A stretch of DNA of 64,000 bases from Sphingomonas trueperi (GCF_011927635.1 NZ_JAATJB010000005.1:248001-312000), one strand, 5' to 3'; positions 14,021-23,293 are shown, numbered from the stretch's first letter. Translations and numbers: made by a program. Notes: generated by a model not told the origin, from the letters alone.

Positions 14021-15097
14021 TTGGCCGCTCGACTCTATCTGGATCATGCCGCGACGACCCCGATGCTGCCGGAGGCAGTGACGGCGGTGACGGAGGGGAT
14101 GGCACACTGGGCCAACCCGTCCTCGCCGCATGGCGACGGGCGGGCGGCGCGGGCGGCGCTGGAGGATGCGCGGCGGCGGATCGCCGCGGCCTATGGCTGG
14201 GCGCACGAACTGCTGCTGACCAGCGGGGCGAGCGAATCGCTGGCGATCGCGATGAATCGGAGCGTGGCCGCGCGGCGGCTGATCACCGCGGTGGAGCATG
14301 ATGCGGTGTTGCGGCTGGGCGAGGGCGCGGCCTTGCTGCCGGTGACGGCGGGCGGCTTGCTGGATCTGGAGGCCCTGGCGGGAGCGCTGCAAGGCGGAGG
14401 CCGGACGCTGGTCTGCGTGCAATGGGCGAACAGCGAGACCGGGGTGCGCCAGCCGACCGCGGCGATTGCGGACATCGTCCACGGCGCGGGCGGGCTGCTG
14501 CTGGTCGATGCCGCGCAGATGCCCGCGCATGCCGATGCCGAGGTGCTGCGCCATGCCGATCTTGTCGCGGTCTCCGCCCACAAGCGCGGTGGGCCGCCGG
14601 GCGTCGGCGCGCTGCTGGTGCGCGATCTGGGCGTGCTGCTGCCGACCGGCGGACAGGAAAAGGGCTATCGCGCGGGCACCGAGAATTTGCCGGGCGCGCT
14701 CGGTTATGCCGCCGCGGTGGAGATGCCGGAGGATCTGGCGGAAATGGCCCGGCTGCGCGCGCGGTTGGAGGCTGCGATCCTCGGGGCTGGCGGCGAAGTC
14801 GTTGGGGCGGAGAGCCCGCGCAGTCCGCTGATCGGGGCCTATCGGATGCCGGACGTCTCCTCGGCGGCGCAGCTGATCCGCTTCGATCTGGCGGGCGTGG
14901 CGGTATCGGCGGGCAGCGCCTGCTCCTCGGGCAGCATGCGGCCCAGCCATGTGCTGACCGCGATGGGTTGGGCCGAACCGGCCTTGCGCGAAGTCGTGCG
15001 GGTCAGCTTCGGGCGGAGCACCACGGAGGGCGATGTCGATCGCTTCGCCGCGCTGTGGCGGGCGACCTTTGCCGAGGCGCGAGCGCGGGCGGCATGA
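14021..15097 (+). CDS. Cysteine desulfurase (first of two)
   Basis: PLP enzyme of the NifS/IscS class, about 358 aa from a TTG at 14021 (giving MAARLYLDHAATTP); an ATG at 13952 would add 23 residues and overlap the divergent promoter. Marks: LDHAATTP, the PLP lysine in SAHKRGGPPGVGAL, and the catalytic loop SAGSACSSGSMRPSHV with the active Cys. It frees sulfur from cysteine for Fe-S clusters or tRNA thiolation. The stop overlaps the start of a second desulfurase (ATGA), and a ferredoxin follows. The sequence is divergent from IscS (shorter, no long C-terminus), which may mean a specialised role. Confidence 0.88.
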   Translation: MAARLYLDHAATTPMLPEAVTAVTEGMAHWANPSSPHGDGRAARAALEDARRRIAAAYGWAHELLLTSGASESLAIAMNRSVAARRLITAVEHDAVLRLGEGAALLPVTAGGLLDLEALAGALQGGGRTLVCVQWANSETGVRQPTAAIADIVHGAGGLLLVDAAQMPAHADAEVLRHADLVAVSAHKRGGPPGVGALLVRDLGVLLPTGGQEKGYRAGTENLPGALGYAAAVEMPEDLAEMARLRARLEAAILGAGGEVVGAESPRSPLIGAYRMPDVSSAAQLIRFDLAGVAVSAGSACSSGSMRPSHVLTAMGWAEPALREVVRVSFGRSTTEGDVDRFAALWRATFAEARARAA

Positions 15098-16212
15098 TCT
15101 ATCTCGACTATCAGGCGACCACGCCGCTCGCCCCGGAGGCGCTCGCGGCGATGCTCCCCTGGCTCGAATCGCAGCACGCCAATCCGCATTCGCCCCACAC
15201 TGCGGGACGGGCGGCGCGGGCGGCGGTGGAAGTCGCGCGGGCGCAGGTCGCGGCGCTGCTGCCGCCGGGCGGCACGCTCGCCTTCACCAGCGGCGCGACC
15301 GAGGCGCTCAACTGGGCGATCAAGGGCACCAGCGGATCGATCGTCACCCTCGCCACCGAGCATGCGGCGGTGCTGGACACCGTGGCGGCGACCGGGCGGC
15401 CGGTGACGGTGCTGCCGGTTGGTCCTGACGGGCTGGTGGATCTGGAGACCGCCCGAGCGGCGATCGTGCCCGGCACCGGGCTCGTCGCGGCGATGCTGGT
15501 CAACAACGAGATCGGCGTGCTCCAGCCGATCGCGGAACTCGCGGAGATCGCCCACGAGGCGGGCGCGCTGTTGCTGTGCGACGCGGTGCAGGGCTATGGC
15601 CGGGTGCCGATCCCGCCGGCGTGCGACCTGGTCGCGATCTCCGCGCACAAGATCCACGGACCCAAGGGCATCGGCGCGTTGTGGGTGCACGACGGCGTGA
15701 CGCTGGCGCCGCTGCTGCATGGCGGCGGGCAGGAGGCGCTGGGGCGATCGGGGACGCTGTCGCCGGCGCTGTGTGCGGGGTTCGGGGCTGCGGCGAGGGC
15801 GGCGGCAATGCGGCGCGCAGAGGATGCGGCGCATGTGGCCCGATTGTTCGGACTGGCCGCCGAGCGCCTTCAACTATCCCCCCTCCCTCCCGCAAGCGGG
15901 AGGGGAAATTTGGGCTGGACCCTCAACGGCGCCGCCACCCACCGCTACCCCGGCAACCTCAACCTCCGCCGCGAGGGCCTCGACGTCGCCCGGCTGATGT
16001 CCGACCTGCGCGACATTGCCTTTTCCGCGGGTTCGGCCTGCGCCAGCGGCTCGGGCCGGCCGAGCCATGTGCTCCGCGCACTGGGGCTTTCCGACGCACA
16101 GGCGCGTTCCAGCATTCGTATCGGCTTCGGCCGGATGACCACCGAGGAGGAATTGATGACCGCACTCGACCGACTCTGCGCCGCCGCCGACGCCCAGCGG
16201 GTGGCCGCATGA
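15094..16212 (+). CDS. Cysteine desulfurase (second of two), with in-frame repeat
   Basis: 372 aa. LDYQATTPLAPE at the start, PLP lysine in SAHKIHGPKGIGAL, catalytic loop SAGSACASGSGRPSHVL. ATGA overlap with the first desulfurase and again with the ferredoxin. It is closer to the IscS/NifS norm than its partner. Unusual: residues about 262-272 (LSPLPPASGRG) are encoded by a GC-rich palindrome of the type otherwise found between genes in this window (15885-15904). The frame is kept, and the insertion is placed before the sheet that leads to the catalytic loop. Confidence 0.9.
   Translation: MIYLDYQATTPLAPEALAAMLPWLESQHANPHSPHTAGRAARAAVEVARAQVAALLPPGGTLAFTSGATEALNWAIKGTSGSIVTLATEHAAVLDTVAATGRPVTVLPVGPDGLVDLETARAAIVPGTGLVAAMLVNNEIGVLQPIAELAEIAHEAGALLLCDAVQGYGRVPIPPACDLVAISAHKIHGPKGIGALWVHDGVTLAPLLHGGGQEALGRSGTLSPALCAGFGAAARAAAMRRAEDAAHVARLFGLAAERLQLSPLPPASGRGNLGWTLNGAATHRYPGNLNLRREGLDVARLMSDLRDIAFSAGSACASGSGRPSHVLRALGLSDAQARSSIRIGFGRMTTEEELMTALDRLCAAADAQRVAA
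15885..15904. repeat. GC-rich palindrome inside a cysteine desulfurase gene
   Basis: CCCTCCCGC-aa-GCGGGAGGG, the same core as the intergenic palindromes at 9303, 9392, 12170 and 61073, lies within the coding frame of the second desulfurase. It adds a Pro/Gly-rich turn and causes no stop or frameshift. Confidence 0.8.
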
Positions 16213-16541
16213 TCCGGGTGCGGTTCGAGGCCGTTGGCGGTGCGGTGCAGGAAGTGGAGGCGCCGCCCGGCGCGCGGCTGCTCGAGGTGGCACAGAATGC
16301 GGGTCAGCCGCTGGAGGGCACGTGCGAGGGCCAAATGGCGTGTTCCACCTGCCATGTGATCGTCGCGCCCGCCGATTTCGATCGGCTGCCCCCCGCGAGC
16401 GAGGCGGAGGAAGATATGCTGGATCTCGCGATGGGCGCGGTGCGGACCAGCCGTCTCGCCTGCCAGATCCTGCTCACCGACGCGCTGGACGGTCTGACTG
16501 TACGAATGCCGAGCGCCCACCGGGACATGCAGGGGCGGTGA
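16209..16541 (+). CDS. fdx: 2Fe-2S ferredoxin, adrenodoxin type
   Basis: 110 aa. The cluster ligands are visible as CEGQMACSTC (Cys at about 39, 45 and 48) plus the later Cys in RLACQILL (about 85). The acidic helix SEAEEDMLDLA is typical of the ISC/adrenodoxin group that delivers electrons for Fe-S assembly. It overlaps the second desulfurase by ATGA, which supports a joint role in sulfur mobilisation. The usual Cys-to-HscB/IscA gene set is absent from the immediate surroundings. Confidence 0.93.
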   Translation: MIRVRFEAVGGAVQEVEAPPGARLLEVAQNAGQPLEGTCEGQMACSTCHVIVAPADFDRLPPASEAEEDMLDLAMGAVRTSRLACQILLTDALDGLTVRMPSAHRDMQGR

Positions 16542-16544
16542 CGC

Positions 16545-16727
16545 CTACCAGTGGCAGCGGGGATCGCGGTCGTTCAGCTTGGCGAGCAGCATCGCCATGT
16601 CCTGCGGCAGGCCGAGTTCGCGCGCATAGGCATTGGCGATCGCCCGACCGATCCCGTCGCATGCCCGCGGCGGCTCGATGCGACAGGGAGTCGCGATATC
16701 TGCCGCCAGGGCCTGAGAGGGTGTCAT
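16545..16727 (-). CDS. Small hypothetical protein, 60 aa
   Basis: ATG 16727 with GGGGAGCG about 9 bases upstream. The product is soluble and slightly acidic, with two Cys (CRIEPPRAC) at 15 and 23 and a helical middle (IGRAIANAYARELGLPQDMAMLLAKLND). It lies opposite in direction to the ferredoxin, whose stop is 4 bases away, and is divergent from glnE by 51 bases. No known domain is recognised. The ribosome site and plausible composition favour a real gene. Confidence 0.5.
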   Translation of the reverse strand: MTPSQALAADIATPCRIEPPRACDGIGRAIANAYARELGLPQDMAMLLAKLNDRDPRCHW

Positions 16728-16778
16728 CTGAACCACGCTCCCCAAACGGCCATGGGTCGGTTTCGTTGCCTGCGATAG

Positions 16779-19502
16779 TTGCAATCCATCGCAGATTTTC
16801 GGTTTTTGGGCGATAAGGTGTTTCCGGTGGGCGAACCTGGCTTTTCCGACGCGCTGGCGCGGATTTCCGAGCATTCTCCGTTTCTTGGGCTCGTCTTGGG
16901 GCGCGAGGGCGACATCGCGGCCGACCCCGCGGCGGCGATTGCCGATCCGATCACTGTCTCGGCCGCCCCGACCCGGGACATGGTCGAGCCGCGGGCGCTG
17001 CGCATCCAGCGGCGGCGGCTGGCGCTGATCGCGGCTATCGGCGACCTGTCCGGCGCCTATGATTTCGGCCGCACCACAAGGTTGCTCAGCGACTTTGCCG
17101 ATGAGGCGCTCGACCGCGCGATCCGCGCCGCGATCCGCGGGCGCACCCCCGATGCCGAACCGCAGGGTTTTGCGGCGATCGCACTCGGCAAGCAGGGCAG
17201 CCGCGAGCTCAATTACTCGTCGGACATCGACCCCATCCTGATCTTCGACCCCGCGACGCTGCCGTGCAAACCCCGCGAGGCGCCCGAGGAAGCGGCGGTG
17301 CGGATCGCGCGACGGGTGCTGGAGATCCTCCAGGCGCGCGACGGCGACGGCTATGTGCTGCGCGTCGACCTGCGGCTGCGCCCTTCGCCCGAGGTGACGC
17401 CGATCGCGCTGCCGGTCGAGGCCGCGATCAGCTATTATGAAAGCCAGGCGCTGCCCTGGGAGCGCGCCGCCTTCATCCGCGCCCGCGTTGCCGGCGGCGA
17501 CGGCGCGCTGGGCGAGAGCTTCCTCGACGCGATCCGCCCCTTCGTGTGGCGGCGCGCGCTCGACTATGGCACGATCCGCGAGATCCAGGAAATCTCGCGC
17601 CGCATCCGCGATCACTACCAGCAGGGCCAGCGCTTCGGCCCAGGCTACGACCTCAAGCGGGGCAGGGGCGGCATCCGCGAAGTGGAGTTCTTCGCGCAGA
17701 TCCACCAGCTGATCCATGGCGGCCGCGATCCGGCGCTGCGGGTGCCCGCCACCCGCGATGCGCTCGCGGCGCTGGCGGCGGCCGGGCGGATCGATGCGGG
17801 CGAGGCGGCGGCGCTCGACAAGGCCTATGTGCTGCTCCGCACGATCGAGCATCGCCTGCAGATGATCGACGATCGCCAGACGCACACGCTGCCGAGCGAC
17901 CCCGCCGCGCTTGACCATGTGGCGCGGCTGCATGGGCTGGAGGAAGGCGCTGCGCTGATCGCGCTGCTCCAGCCGCATGTCGAGCGGGTCGGCCGCATCT
18001 ATGATGCGCTGGCCGAGGCGGGCGGCAGCGGGCTGCCGAGCGATCCCGACACGCTGGGCGCGCGGCTGGCAGAGGCGGGGTTTCCCGACGCCGAAATCGC
18101 CCGCCGCGTGGTGGAGGGCTGGCGCGGCGCTACCTACCCGGCGCTGCGCAGTCCGGCGGCGCAGAGCGCGCTCGAGGCGGTGCTGCCCACGCTGATGAGC
18201 GGCTTCGGCGGTGCGCCCGATCCGCAACATGCGATCACCCGCTTCGATGCGATGCTCAAGCGGCTGCCGAGCGCGGTCAACATCTTCCGCCTGCTCGAGG
18301 CACAGCCGGCGCTCACCCGGCTGCTGAGCGCGATTCTCAGCCATGCGCCGACATTGGCCGAACAGCTCGGTCGCCGCGCGGAGCTGCTCGACGGGCTGAT
18401 CGATGCGAGCGCCTTCGCGCCGGTGGGTGACGTGCCCGAACTGATGGCGGCGATGGCCGCCGAGGAGCGCGGCGCGGACTATCAATGGCGGCTCGAGCAT
18501 GTCCGCCGCATCGTCAACGAGAAGCGCTTCGCCCTCGGCGCGCAGATCGTCGCAGGGGCGAGCGACCCGCTCGACGTGTCCGCCGGCTATGCGCGGGTTG
18601 CCGAAGCCGCGATCGAGGTGCTGACGGCGGCCACGGTGGAGGAGTTCGCCAGCCAGCACGGCCATGTGCCCGGCAGCGAGCTGGTGATCCTCGCGCTCGG
18701 GCGGATGGGCGGCGGGGCGCTGACCCATGCCTCGGACCTCGACCTGATCTACCTGTTCACTGGCGACTATGCGGCGGAATCGGACGGGCGGCGGCCGCTC
18801 GGCGCGGTGACCTATTACAACCGGCTGGCCCAGCGGGTGACGGCGGCGCTTTCGGTACCCACCGCCGCCGGGCCGCTCTACGAAGTGGATACCCGGCTGC
18901 GCCCTTCGGGCACCCAGGGACCCTTGTCGGTCTCGCTGGAAGGCTTTGCGACCTATCAGGAAAAAGACGCCTGGACCTGGGAGCATATGGCGCTGACCCG
19001 CGCCCGGCCGGTGTTCGGCTCGGCGGAAGCCCGCGCGCAGGTGCAGGCGATCATTATCCATGTGCTCCACGGCGCCCGGCCCGAGCGCGACATCCTCGCC
19101 GATGCCGCCAAGATGCGCGCCGACATGGCCGCGCACAAGCCGCCGGCGGGGCCGCTCGATGCCAAGCTGCTCGACGGCGGGCTAGTCGATCTGGAGTTCG
19201 CGGTGCACGTCCAGCAGCTGTGCCACCGTACCGGCTTCGATCCGCAGCTGGGCAAGGCGATCGACGCACTGGTGGGGCAGGGGATCGTGCCCCCGGCGCT
19301 GCGACCGGCGCACGACTTCCTCACCCGGCTGCTGGTGACGCTGCGGCTCGTCGCGCCCGATGCGCAGCCGCCGGGCGAGCGGACCCGCGCGCTGATCGCC
19401 CGCGCGCTCGGCCTGCCCGATTGGGAAGCGGTGGTTGCGACGCTGGGCGCAACGCGGCAGGAGGTGCGCGACTGCTGGGCCGCGATCCAGGCCGGCAACT
19501 GA
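16779..19502 (+). CDS. glnE: Glutamine synthetase adenylyltransferase/adenylyl-removing enzyme
   Basis: About 907 aa, the usual GlnE length. Two nucleotidyltransferase domains are evident: the N-terminal deadenylylase site LGKQGSRELNYSSDIDP (about 135-151) and the C-terminal adenylylase site LGRMGGGALTHASDLDLI (about 643-660). It switches glutamine synthetase activity in response to PII and nitrogen status. The start is uncertain: TTG at 16779, or a GTG at 16818 or 16827 that follows AAGG. It is followed after 13 bases by bcp, so they may be cotranscribed. Confidence 0.95.
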   Translation: MQSIADFRFLGDKVFPVGEPGFSDALARISEHSPFLGLVLGREGDIAADPAAAIADPITVSAAPTRDMVEPRALRIQRRRLALIAAIGDLSGAYDFGRTTRLLSDFADEALDRAIRAAIRGRTPDAEPQGFAAIALGKQGSRELNYSSDIDPILIFDPATLPCKPREAPEEAAVRIARRVLEILQARDGDGYVLRVDLRLRPSPEVTPIALPVEAAISYYESQALPWERAAFIRARVAGGDGALGESFLDAIRPFVWRRALDYGTIREIQEISRRIRDHYQQGQRFGPGYDLKRGRGGIREVEFFAQIHQLIHGGRDPALRVPATRDALAALAAAGRIDAGEAAALDKAYVLLRTIEHRLQMIDDRQTHTLPSDPAALDHVARLHGLEEGAALIALLQPHVERVGRIYDALAEAGGSGLPSDPDTLGARLAEAGFPDAEIARRVVEGWRGATYPALRSPAAQSALEAVLPTLMSGFGGAPDPQHAITRFDAMLKRLPSAVNIFRLLEAQPALTRLLSAILSHAPTLAEQLGRRAELLDGLIDASAFAPVGDVPELMAAMAAEERGADYQWRLEHVRRIVNEKRFALGAQIVAGASDPLDVSAGYARVAEAAIEVLTAATVEEFASQHGHVPGSELVILALGRMGGGALTHASDLDLIYLFTGDYAAESDGRRPLGAVTYYNRLAQRVTAALSVPTAAGPLYEVDTRLRPSGTQGPLSVSLEGFATYQEKDAWTWEHMALTRARPVFGSAEARAQVQAIIIHVLHGARPERDILADAAKMRADMAAHKPPAGPLDAKLLDGGLVDLEFAVHVQQLCHRTGFDPQLGKAIDALVGQGIVPPALRPAHDFLTRLLVTLRLVAPDAQPPGERTRALIARALGLPDWEAVVATLGATRQEVRDCWAAIQAGN

Positions 19503-19515
19503 CGGAGACCAGACG

Positions 19516-19986
19516 ATGAGCATCGAGCAGGGCGACGCGCTCCCCAAGCACGCGCTGGTGGCGGCGGACGGCAGCGCGATCGCGCTTCCCGAATGGGGCG
19601 CAGGCGCGCCGTTCGTCCTCTATTTCTATCCCAAGGACGATACCTCGGGCTGCACCCGCGAGGCGCAGGACTTCACCGCGCTGATGCCGGAATTCGAGGG
19701 GCTCGGCGTAAAGCTGCTCGGCATCTCCAAGGACCCGCCCGCCAAGCACCAGAAGTTCACCGCCAAGTACGACCTCGCCGTCCCGCTTGCCACCGATGAG
19801 GACGGCGCGCTGATGGAAGCGCTGGGCGTGTGGGTGGAGAAGTCGATGTACGGCAAGAAGTATATGGGCATCGAGCGCTCGACCTTCCTGTTCGACGCCG
19901 CGGGCACGCTGGTCCGCGCCTGGCGCAAGGTGAAGGTGCCCGGCCATGCCGCCGAGGTGCTGGACGCGGCAAAGGGGCTGGGGTGA
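19516..19986 (+). CDS. bcp: Peroxiredoxin, BCP/PrxQ type
   Basis: 156 aa thioredoxin-fold peroxidase. The active-site motif FYPKDDTSGCTREA (about 36-49) holds the peroxidatic Cys; a resolving Cys at the usual PrxQ position (five residues later) is absent (EAQDF), so this is a one-Cys-like BCP that needs an external thiol. It reduces hydroperoxides in the cytoplasm. The stop overlaps the GTG start of the DUF455 gene. Confidence 0.93.
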   Translation: MSIEQGDALPKHALVAADGSAIALPEWGAGAPFVLYFYPKDDTSGCTREAQDFTALMPEFEGLGVKLLGISKDPPAKHQKFTAKYDLAVPLATDEDGALMEALGVWVEKSMYGKKYMGIERSTFLFDAAGTLVRAWRKVKVPGHAAEVLDAAKGLG

Positions 19987-20786
19987 CCGAAGGACGCAGC
20001 GTGGGCGCGGCGGTGCGGGCGGTGCTCGACGCCGCCGATCCGACCGCCAAGGTGATGCGGGCCCGCGCCGCCGCGCGCGACTGGCGGCTCGGGCGGCTCG
20101 ACTTCCGCTTCGACGTCGCCATGCCCGATCGCCCCGCGCGCCCCGATGCGCCCGAGCTGCTGCCGCCCAACCGCATGCCCAAGCGCGGACGCGGTGGCTC
20201 CGAGCGCGGCCGGATCGCGCTGATCCATGCGCTGGCGCATATCGAGTTCGTCGCGATCGACTTGGCGTTCGACCTGATCGGCCGCTTCGGCGCGCAATTC
20301 CCGACCGGCTTTACCGACGACTGGATGCGCGTCGGCGCCGACGAGGCGATGCATTTCGCGCTGCTCGACCGGCGGCTGCGCAGCCTTGGCAGCCACTATG
20401 GCGCACTGCCTGCGCATGACGGGCTGTGGGACGCGGCGACCGAGACCGCGCATGACGTCAAGGCCCGGCTTGCCGTGGTGCCGATGGTGCTCGAGGCACG
20501 CGGGCTGGACGTGACGCCCGCCACGATCGAGCGGTTCGACGCGGCCGGCGACGCGGTCACCGCCAGGATTCTGACGCGCATCGTCACCGATGAGGTACGG
20601 CACGTAAGGGCTGGTACGGAGTGGTTTGAGTCGGCCTGCAAGGCCGACGATTGCGCACCCGAAACGACCTGGCAGGCGCTTGTCCGAACCCATTTTCGGG
20701 GAGCCGTTAAGCCGCCGTTCAACGACTCGGCGCGCGAAGCAGCCGGTCTGACGCGCGATTACTACCAAGCGCTTGCCGCGGGCTGA
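19983..20786 (+). CDS. DUF455 ferritin-like protein
   Basis: 267 aa. GTG start overlapping the bcp stop (GTGA). The ferritin-like di-iron pattern is suggested by HALAHIEFVAIDL (E and H in helix 1), ADEAMHFALL, and TDEVRHVRAG in the last helix. Members of this family are described only as DUF455; an oxidative or metal role fits the overlap with a peroxiredoxin but is inferred. The C-terminus (PPFNDSAREAAGL) is typical of the family. Confidence 0.85.
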   Translation: MTEGRSVGAAVRAVLDAADPTAKVMRARAAARDWRLGRLDFRFDVAMPDRPARPDAPELLPPNRMPKRGRGGSERGRIALIHALAHIEFVAIDLAFDLIGRFGAQFPTGFTDDWMRVGADEAMHFALLDRRLRSLGSHYGALPAHDGLWDAATETAHDVKARLAVVPMVLEARGLDVTPATIERFDAAGDAVTARILTRIVTDEVRHVRAGTEWFESACKADDCAPETTWQALVRTHFRGAVKPPFNDSAREAAGLTRDYYQALAAG

Positions 20787-20909
20787 TTATCCTCCAAAAG
20801 AGTCCCCAAGCGGGACGGCGAGGTCAGGGGCTGCCCAATCCGTCCGCATCATCCTGAAGTAGAAGGTCGGGTCGCACCGGCTTTGCTTCCATGAATGCGC
20901 CGGGGACTC

Positions 20910-22085
20910 ATGGCTGTACCGTCTGAACGCAAGAACGACGAATTCGCACGCAAGTTCCGGGACTTCTTCACCACCCGCGATGTGATTCTCCACGAGGGCG
21001 GCAAGCTGCGCCGCTTCAGCGTGGGCGGCCGTTCGCAGGCGCTGTTCGCCTCCGCCGCGACGTTGACCGTGCTCTTCTCCGGCTATGGCATGTCGCAGGC
21101 GATGGCCGGCGCGATCGCCTATACCGCGCCGGCGGCGGGGTCGCTCGAGGCGCAGGTCGCCGCGATGCGCGCCGAGGTTGCCCATATGCGCGCCGAAGTC
21201 GCCGCCGCCAAGGAAGCCGCCAAGCTCCAGGCCGCCAAGATCGAGCAGCGCCAGGCGGTGCTCAACGCCGTCGTGTCGGGCAAGGCCGATCGCTCGGTGC
21301 TCGAAGCCGATCTCAAGGCCGTCCCGCAGCAGACCAGCGCGCTGACCGACGAAATCGTCGCGCCGCTGCGCAAGGTGGAGGCGCGCCAGGTCGCGCTCGC
21401 CGTGCAGGCGCAGAAGGTCGGCGAGGCGCGGGTGCGCCAGGCTGCGGCGCACATCCAGCATCTCGGCCTCGCGCCAAATCGCTTCGTCAAGGTCAACGTC
21501 GCCATGGGCGGCCCGTACGAGCCGGCGAGCGACGAAGATGCCGCGGCTGCGACCACCGCCGATGCGGATGCGCAGTTCCGCACCCTGTTCGAAACGTGGA
21601 AGAAGCTCGACTCGATCGAATCGAGCACGATTTCGATCCCGTCGATGCAGCCGGTGCAGCATGTCAGCTTCACGTCGCATTTCGGCGTCCGCTCGGACCC
21701 GTTCCGCGGCACCGCGGCGATGCACGCCGGCGTCGACATTCCCGGCCAGATGGGCACGCCGATCTACGCGACCGCGGACGGTATCGTCTCGCACGCCGGG
21801 CGCCTGGGCGGCTATGGCAATCTGGTCGAGATCAACCATGGTCGCGGCATGGAAACGCGCTACGGCCACCTCTCGAAGATCCTGGTGGCGGACAATACCC
21901 GTGTCCGCCGCGGCCAGATCATCGGCTTGATGGGTTCGACCGGCCGCTCGACCGGCACGCACCTCCATTACGAGGTCCGTCTCGACGGTCGCGCGATCAA
22001 TCCGATCCCGTTCATCCAGTCGGGCGAGTATATCGCGCAGGCGCCGGCTTCGGGCGGCGTCGGCGGTCCGCGCGGCCAGCGCTGA
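20910..22085 (+). CDS. M23-family peptidoglycan endopeptidase, membrane anchored
   Basis: 391 aa from ATG 20910 (an ATG 15 bases upstream is also possible). A membrane span at about residues 45-72, a long Ala/Glu-rich coiled coil (about 85-190), a linker, then a LytM/M23 domain. All zinc ligands are present: HAGVDIPG (H and D), and the HLHYEV His, with GYGNLVEINHGRGMETRYGHLS between. It is therefore likely an active periplasmic DD-endopeptidase rather than an EnvC-like activator. The coiled coil suggests a division or envelope role. Monocistronic in appearance. Confidence 0.9.
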   Translation: MAVPSERKNDEFARKFRDFFTTRDVILHEGGKLRRFSVGGRSQALFASAATLTVLFSGYGMSQAMAGAIAYTAPAAGSLEAQVAAMRAEVAHMRAEVAAAKEAAKLQAAKIEQRQAVLNAVVSGKADRSVLEADLKAVPQQTSALTDEIVAPLRKVEARQVALAVQAQKVGEARVRQAAAHIQHLGLAPNRFVKVNVAMGGPYEPASDEDAAAATTADADAQFRTLFETWKKLDSIESSTISIPSMQPVQHVSFTSHFGVRSDPFRGTAAMHAGVDIPGQMGTPIYATADGIVSHAGRLGGYGNLVEINHGRGMETRYGHLSKILVADNTRVRRGQIIGLMGSTGRSTGTHLHYEVRLDGRAINPIPFIQSGEYIAQAPASGGVGGPRGQR

Positions 22086-22125
22086 GCGCATTGCCGGACG
22101 GGCATGGGCGCATTATCTGACGCCC

Positions 22126-22470
22126 ATGACGACAACCATCGACCAGCCCACCATCGCGCTGACGCCTGCCGCCGCGGCGCGCGTCGCCGCGATTGCCGCC
22201 AAGCAGGCCAAGCCCGCCATCCTGCGGCTTTCGGTGGAAGGCGGCGGCTGTTCGGGCTTCCAATATCGCTTCGACCTGGCCGAGGGCGTGGAGGCCGATG
22301 ACAGCGTCGCCGAAGTCGACGGCGTGCGGCTGGTGGTCGACTCGGTGAGCCTCGACCTGGTGCGCGGCGCGCAGGTGGATTTCATCGACAATCTCGGCGG
22401 CGCCCACTTCGCGGTGACCAACCCCAATGCGGCATCCGGTTGCGGCTGCGGCACCAGCTTCTCGATCTGA
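22126..22470 (+). CDS. erpA: Iron-sulfur cluster insertion protein, A type
   Basis: 114 aa. The A-type carrier signature is complete: EGGGCSGFQY with the first Cys (about 40) and the C-terminal pair in GCGCGTSF (about 105-107). Such proteins pass Fe-S clusters to apo-enzymes. ErpA is preferred over IscA because of the isolated position, but the distinction is not certain. The exonuclease III gene begins 10 bases after its stop. Confidence 0.92.
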   Translation: MTTTIDQPTIALTPAAAARVAAIAAKQAKPAILRLSVEGGGCSGFQYRFDLAEGVEADDSVAEVDGVRLVVDSVSLDLVRGAQVDFIDNLGGAHFAVTNPNAASGCGCGTSFSI

Positions 22471-22480
22471 GCGCAACCCT

Positions 22481-23251
22481 TTGAAAATCGTCAGCTACAA
22501 CGTCAACGGCATCAAGGCGCGGATCGACCGCCTGGTCGAGTATCTCACCGAGCAGCAGCCGGACATCGTCTGCCTGCAGGAACTCAAGAGCTCCGACGAC
22601 ACGCTGCCGGTCGCCGCGATCGAAGCGGCGGGCTATGGAGCGGTGTGGCACGGACAGAAGGGCTTCAACGGCGTCGCCATCCTCGCCAGGGGCCAGCAGC
22701 CGGTCGAGCGCCAGCGCGGACTGGCGGGCGATCCCGAGGACGCGCACAGCCGCTATATCGAGGTGGAGGTCGGCGATCTGATCGTCGGCGGGCTCTATTT
22801 GCCCAACGGCAATCCCCAGCCGGGCCCCAAGTTCGACTACAAGCTGCGCTGGATGGACCGGCTGTACGACCGCGCGGCGCAACTGCTCGCCGAGGAGCGG
22901 CCGGCGGTCCTTGCGGGCGATTTCAACGTCATCCCCAATGACGACGATACCTTCTCGGTCCGCGCCATGGCCGAGGACGCGCTGATGCAGCCCGAATCGC
23001 GCGAGCGCTACCGCATGCTGCTCGCGCATGGCTGGACCGACGCGCTGCGCACCCGCTTCCCCAAGGGCGGCGTGTGGACCTTCTGGGACTATCAGGCGGG
23101 CGCCTGGCAGCGCGACGCGGGCTTCCGCATCGACCATCTGCTGCTCAGCCCGCAGGCGGCCGACCGCTTCACCGGCGCCGGTGTCGACAAGGACTATCGC
23201 GGCCGCGAAAAGGCCAGCGACCACGCACCGACCTGGGTGACGCTGCGCTAG
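22481..23251 (+). CDS. xth: Exodeoxyribonuclease III (AP endonuclease)
   Basis: 256 aa, EEP fold. Conserved blocks: VSYNVNGIKAR at the N-terminus, CLQELKSSD (metal-binding Glu), GDFNVIPND, and the C-terminal SDHAPTW with the catalytic His. It cleaves DNA at abasic sites and removes 3' blocks in base excision repair. The start is a TTG at 22481 that gives MKIVSYNVNG; no ATG or GTG fits the family N-terminus as well. Read with erpA as a probable two-gene transcript. Confidence 0.95.
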   Translation: MKIVSYNVNGIKARIDRLVEYLTEQQPDIVCLQELKSSDDTLPVAAIEAAGYGAVWHGQKGFNGVAILARGQQPVERQRGLAGDPEDAHSRYIEVEVGDLIVGGLYLPNGNPQPGPKFDYKLRWMDRLYDRAAQLLAEERPAVLAGDFNVIPNDDDTFSVRAMAEDALMQPESRERYRMLLAHGWTDALRTRFPKGGVWTFWDYQAGAWQRDAGFRIDHLLLSPQAADRFTGAGVDKDYRGREKASDHAPTWVTLR

Positions 23252-23293
23252 GCGCGGCGTAGCTGGCATTCTTTTTTCGGAAGTGGCGAGGGT

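Noticed and set aside
16545..19136. 863-codon open frame on the - strand
   Set aside because: Almost all of it is antisense to glnE. Only its last 60 codons, which have their own ATG and ribosome site, are kept as a small gene.
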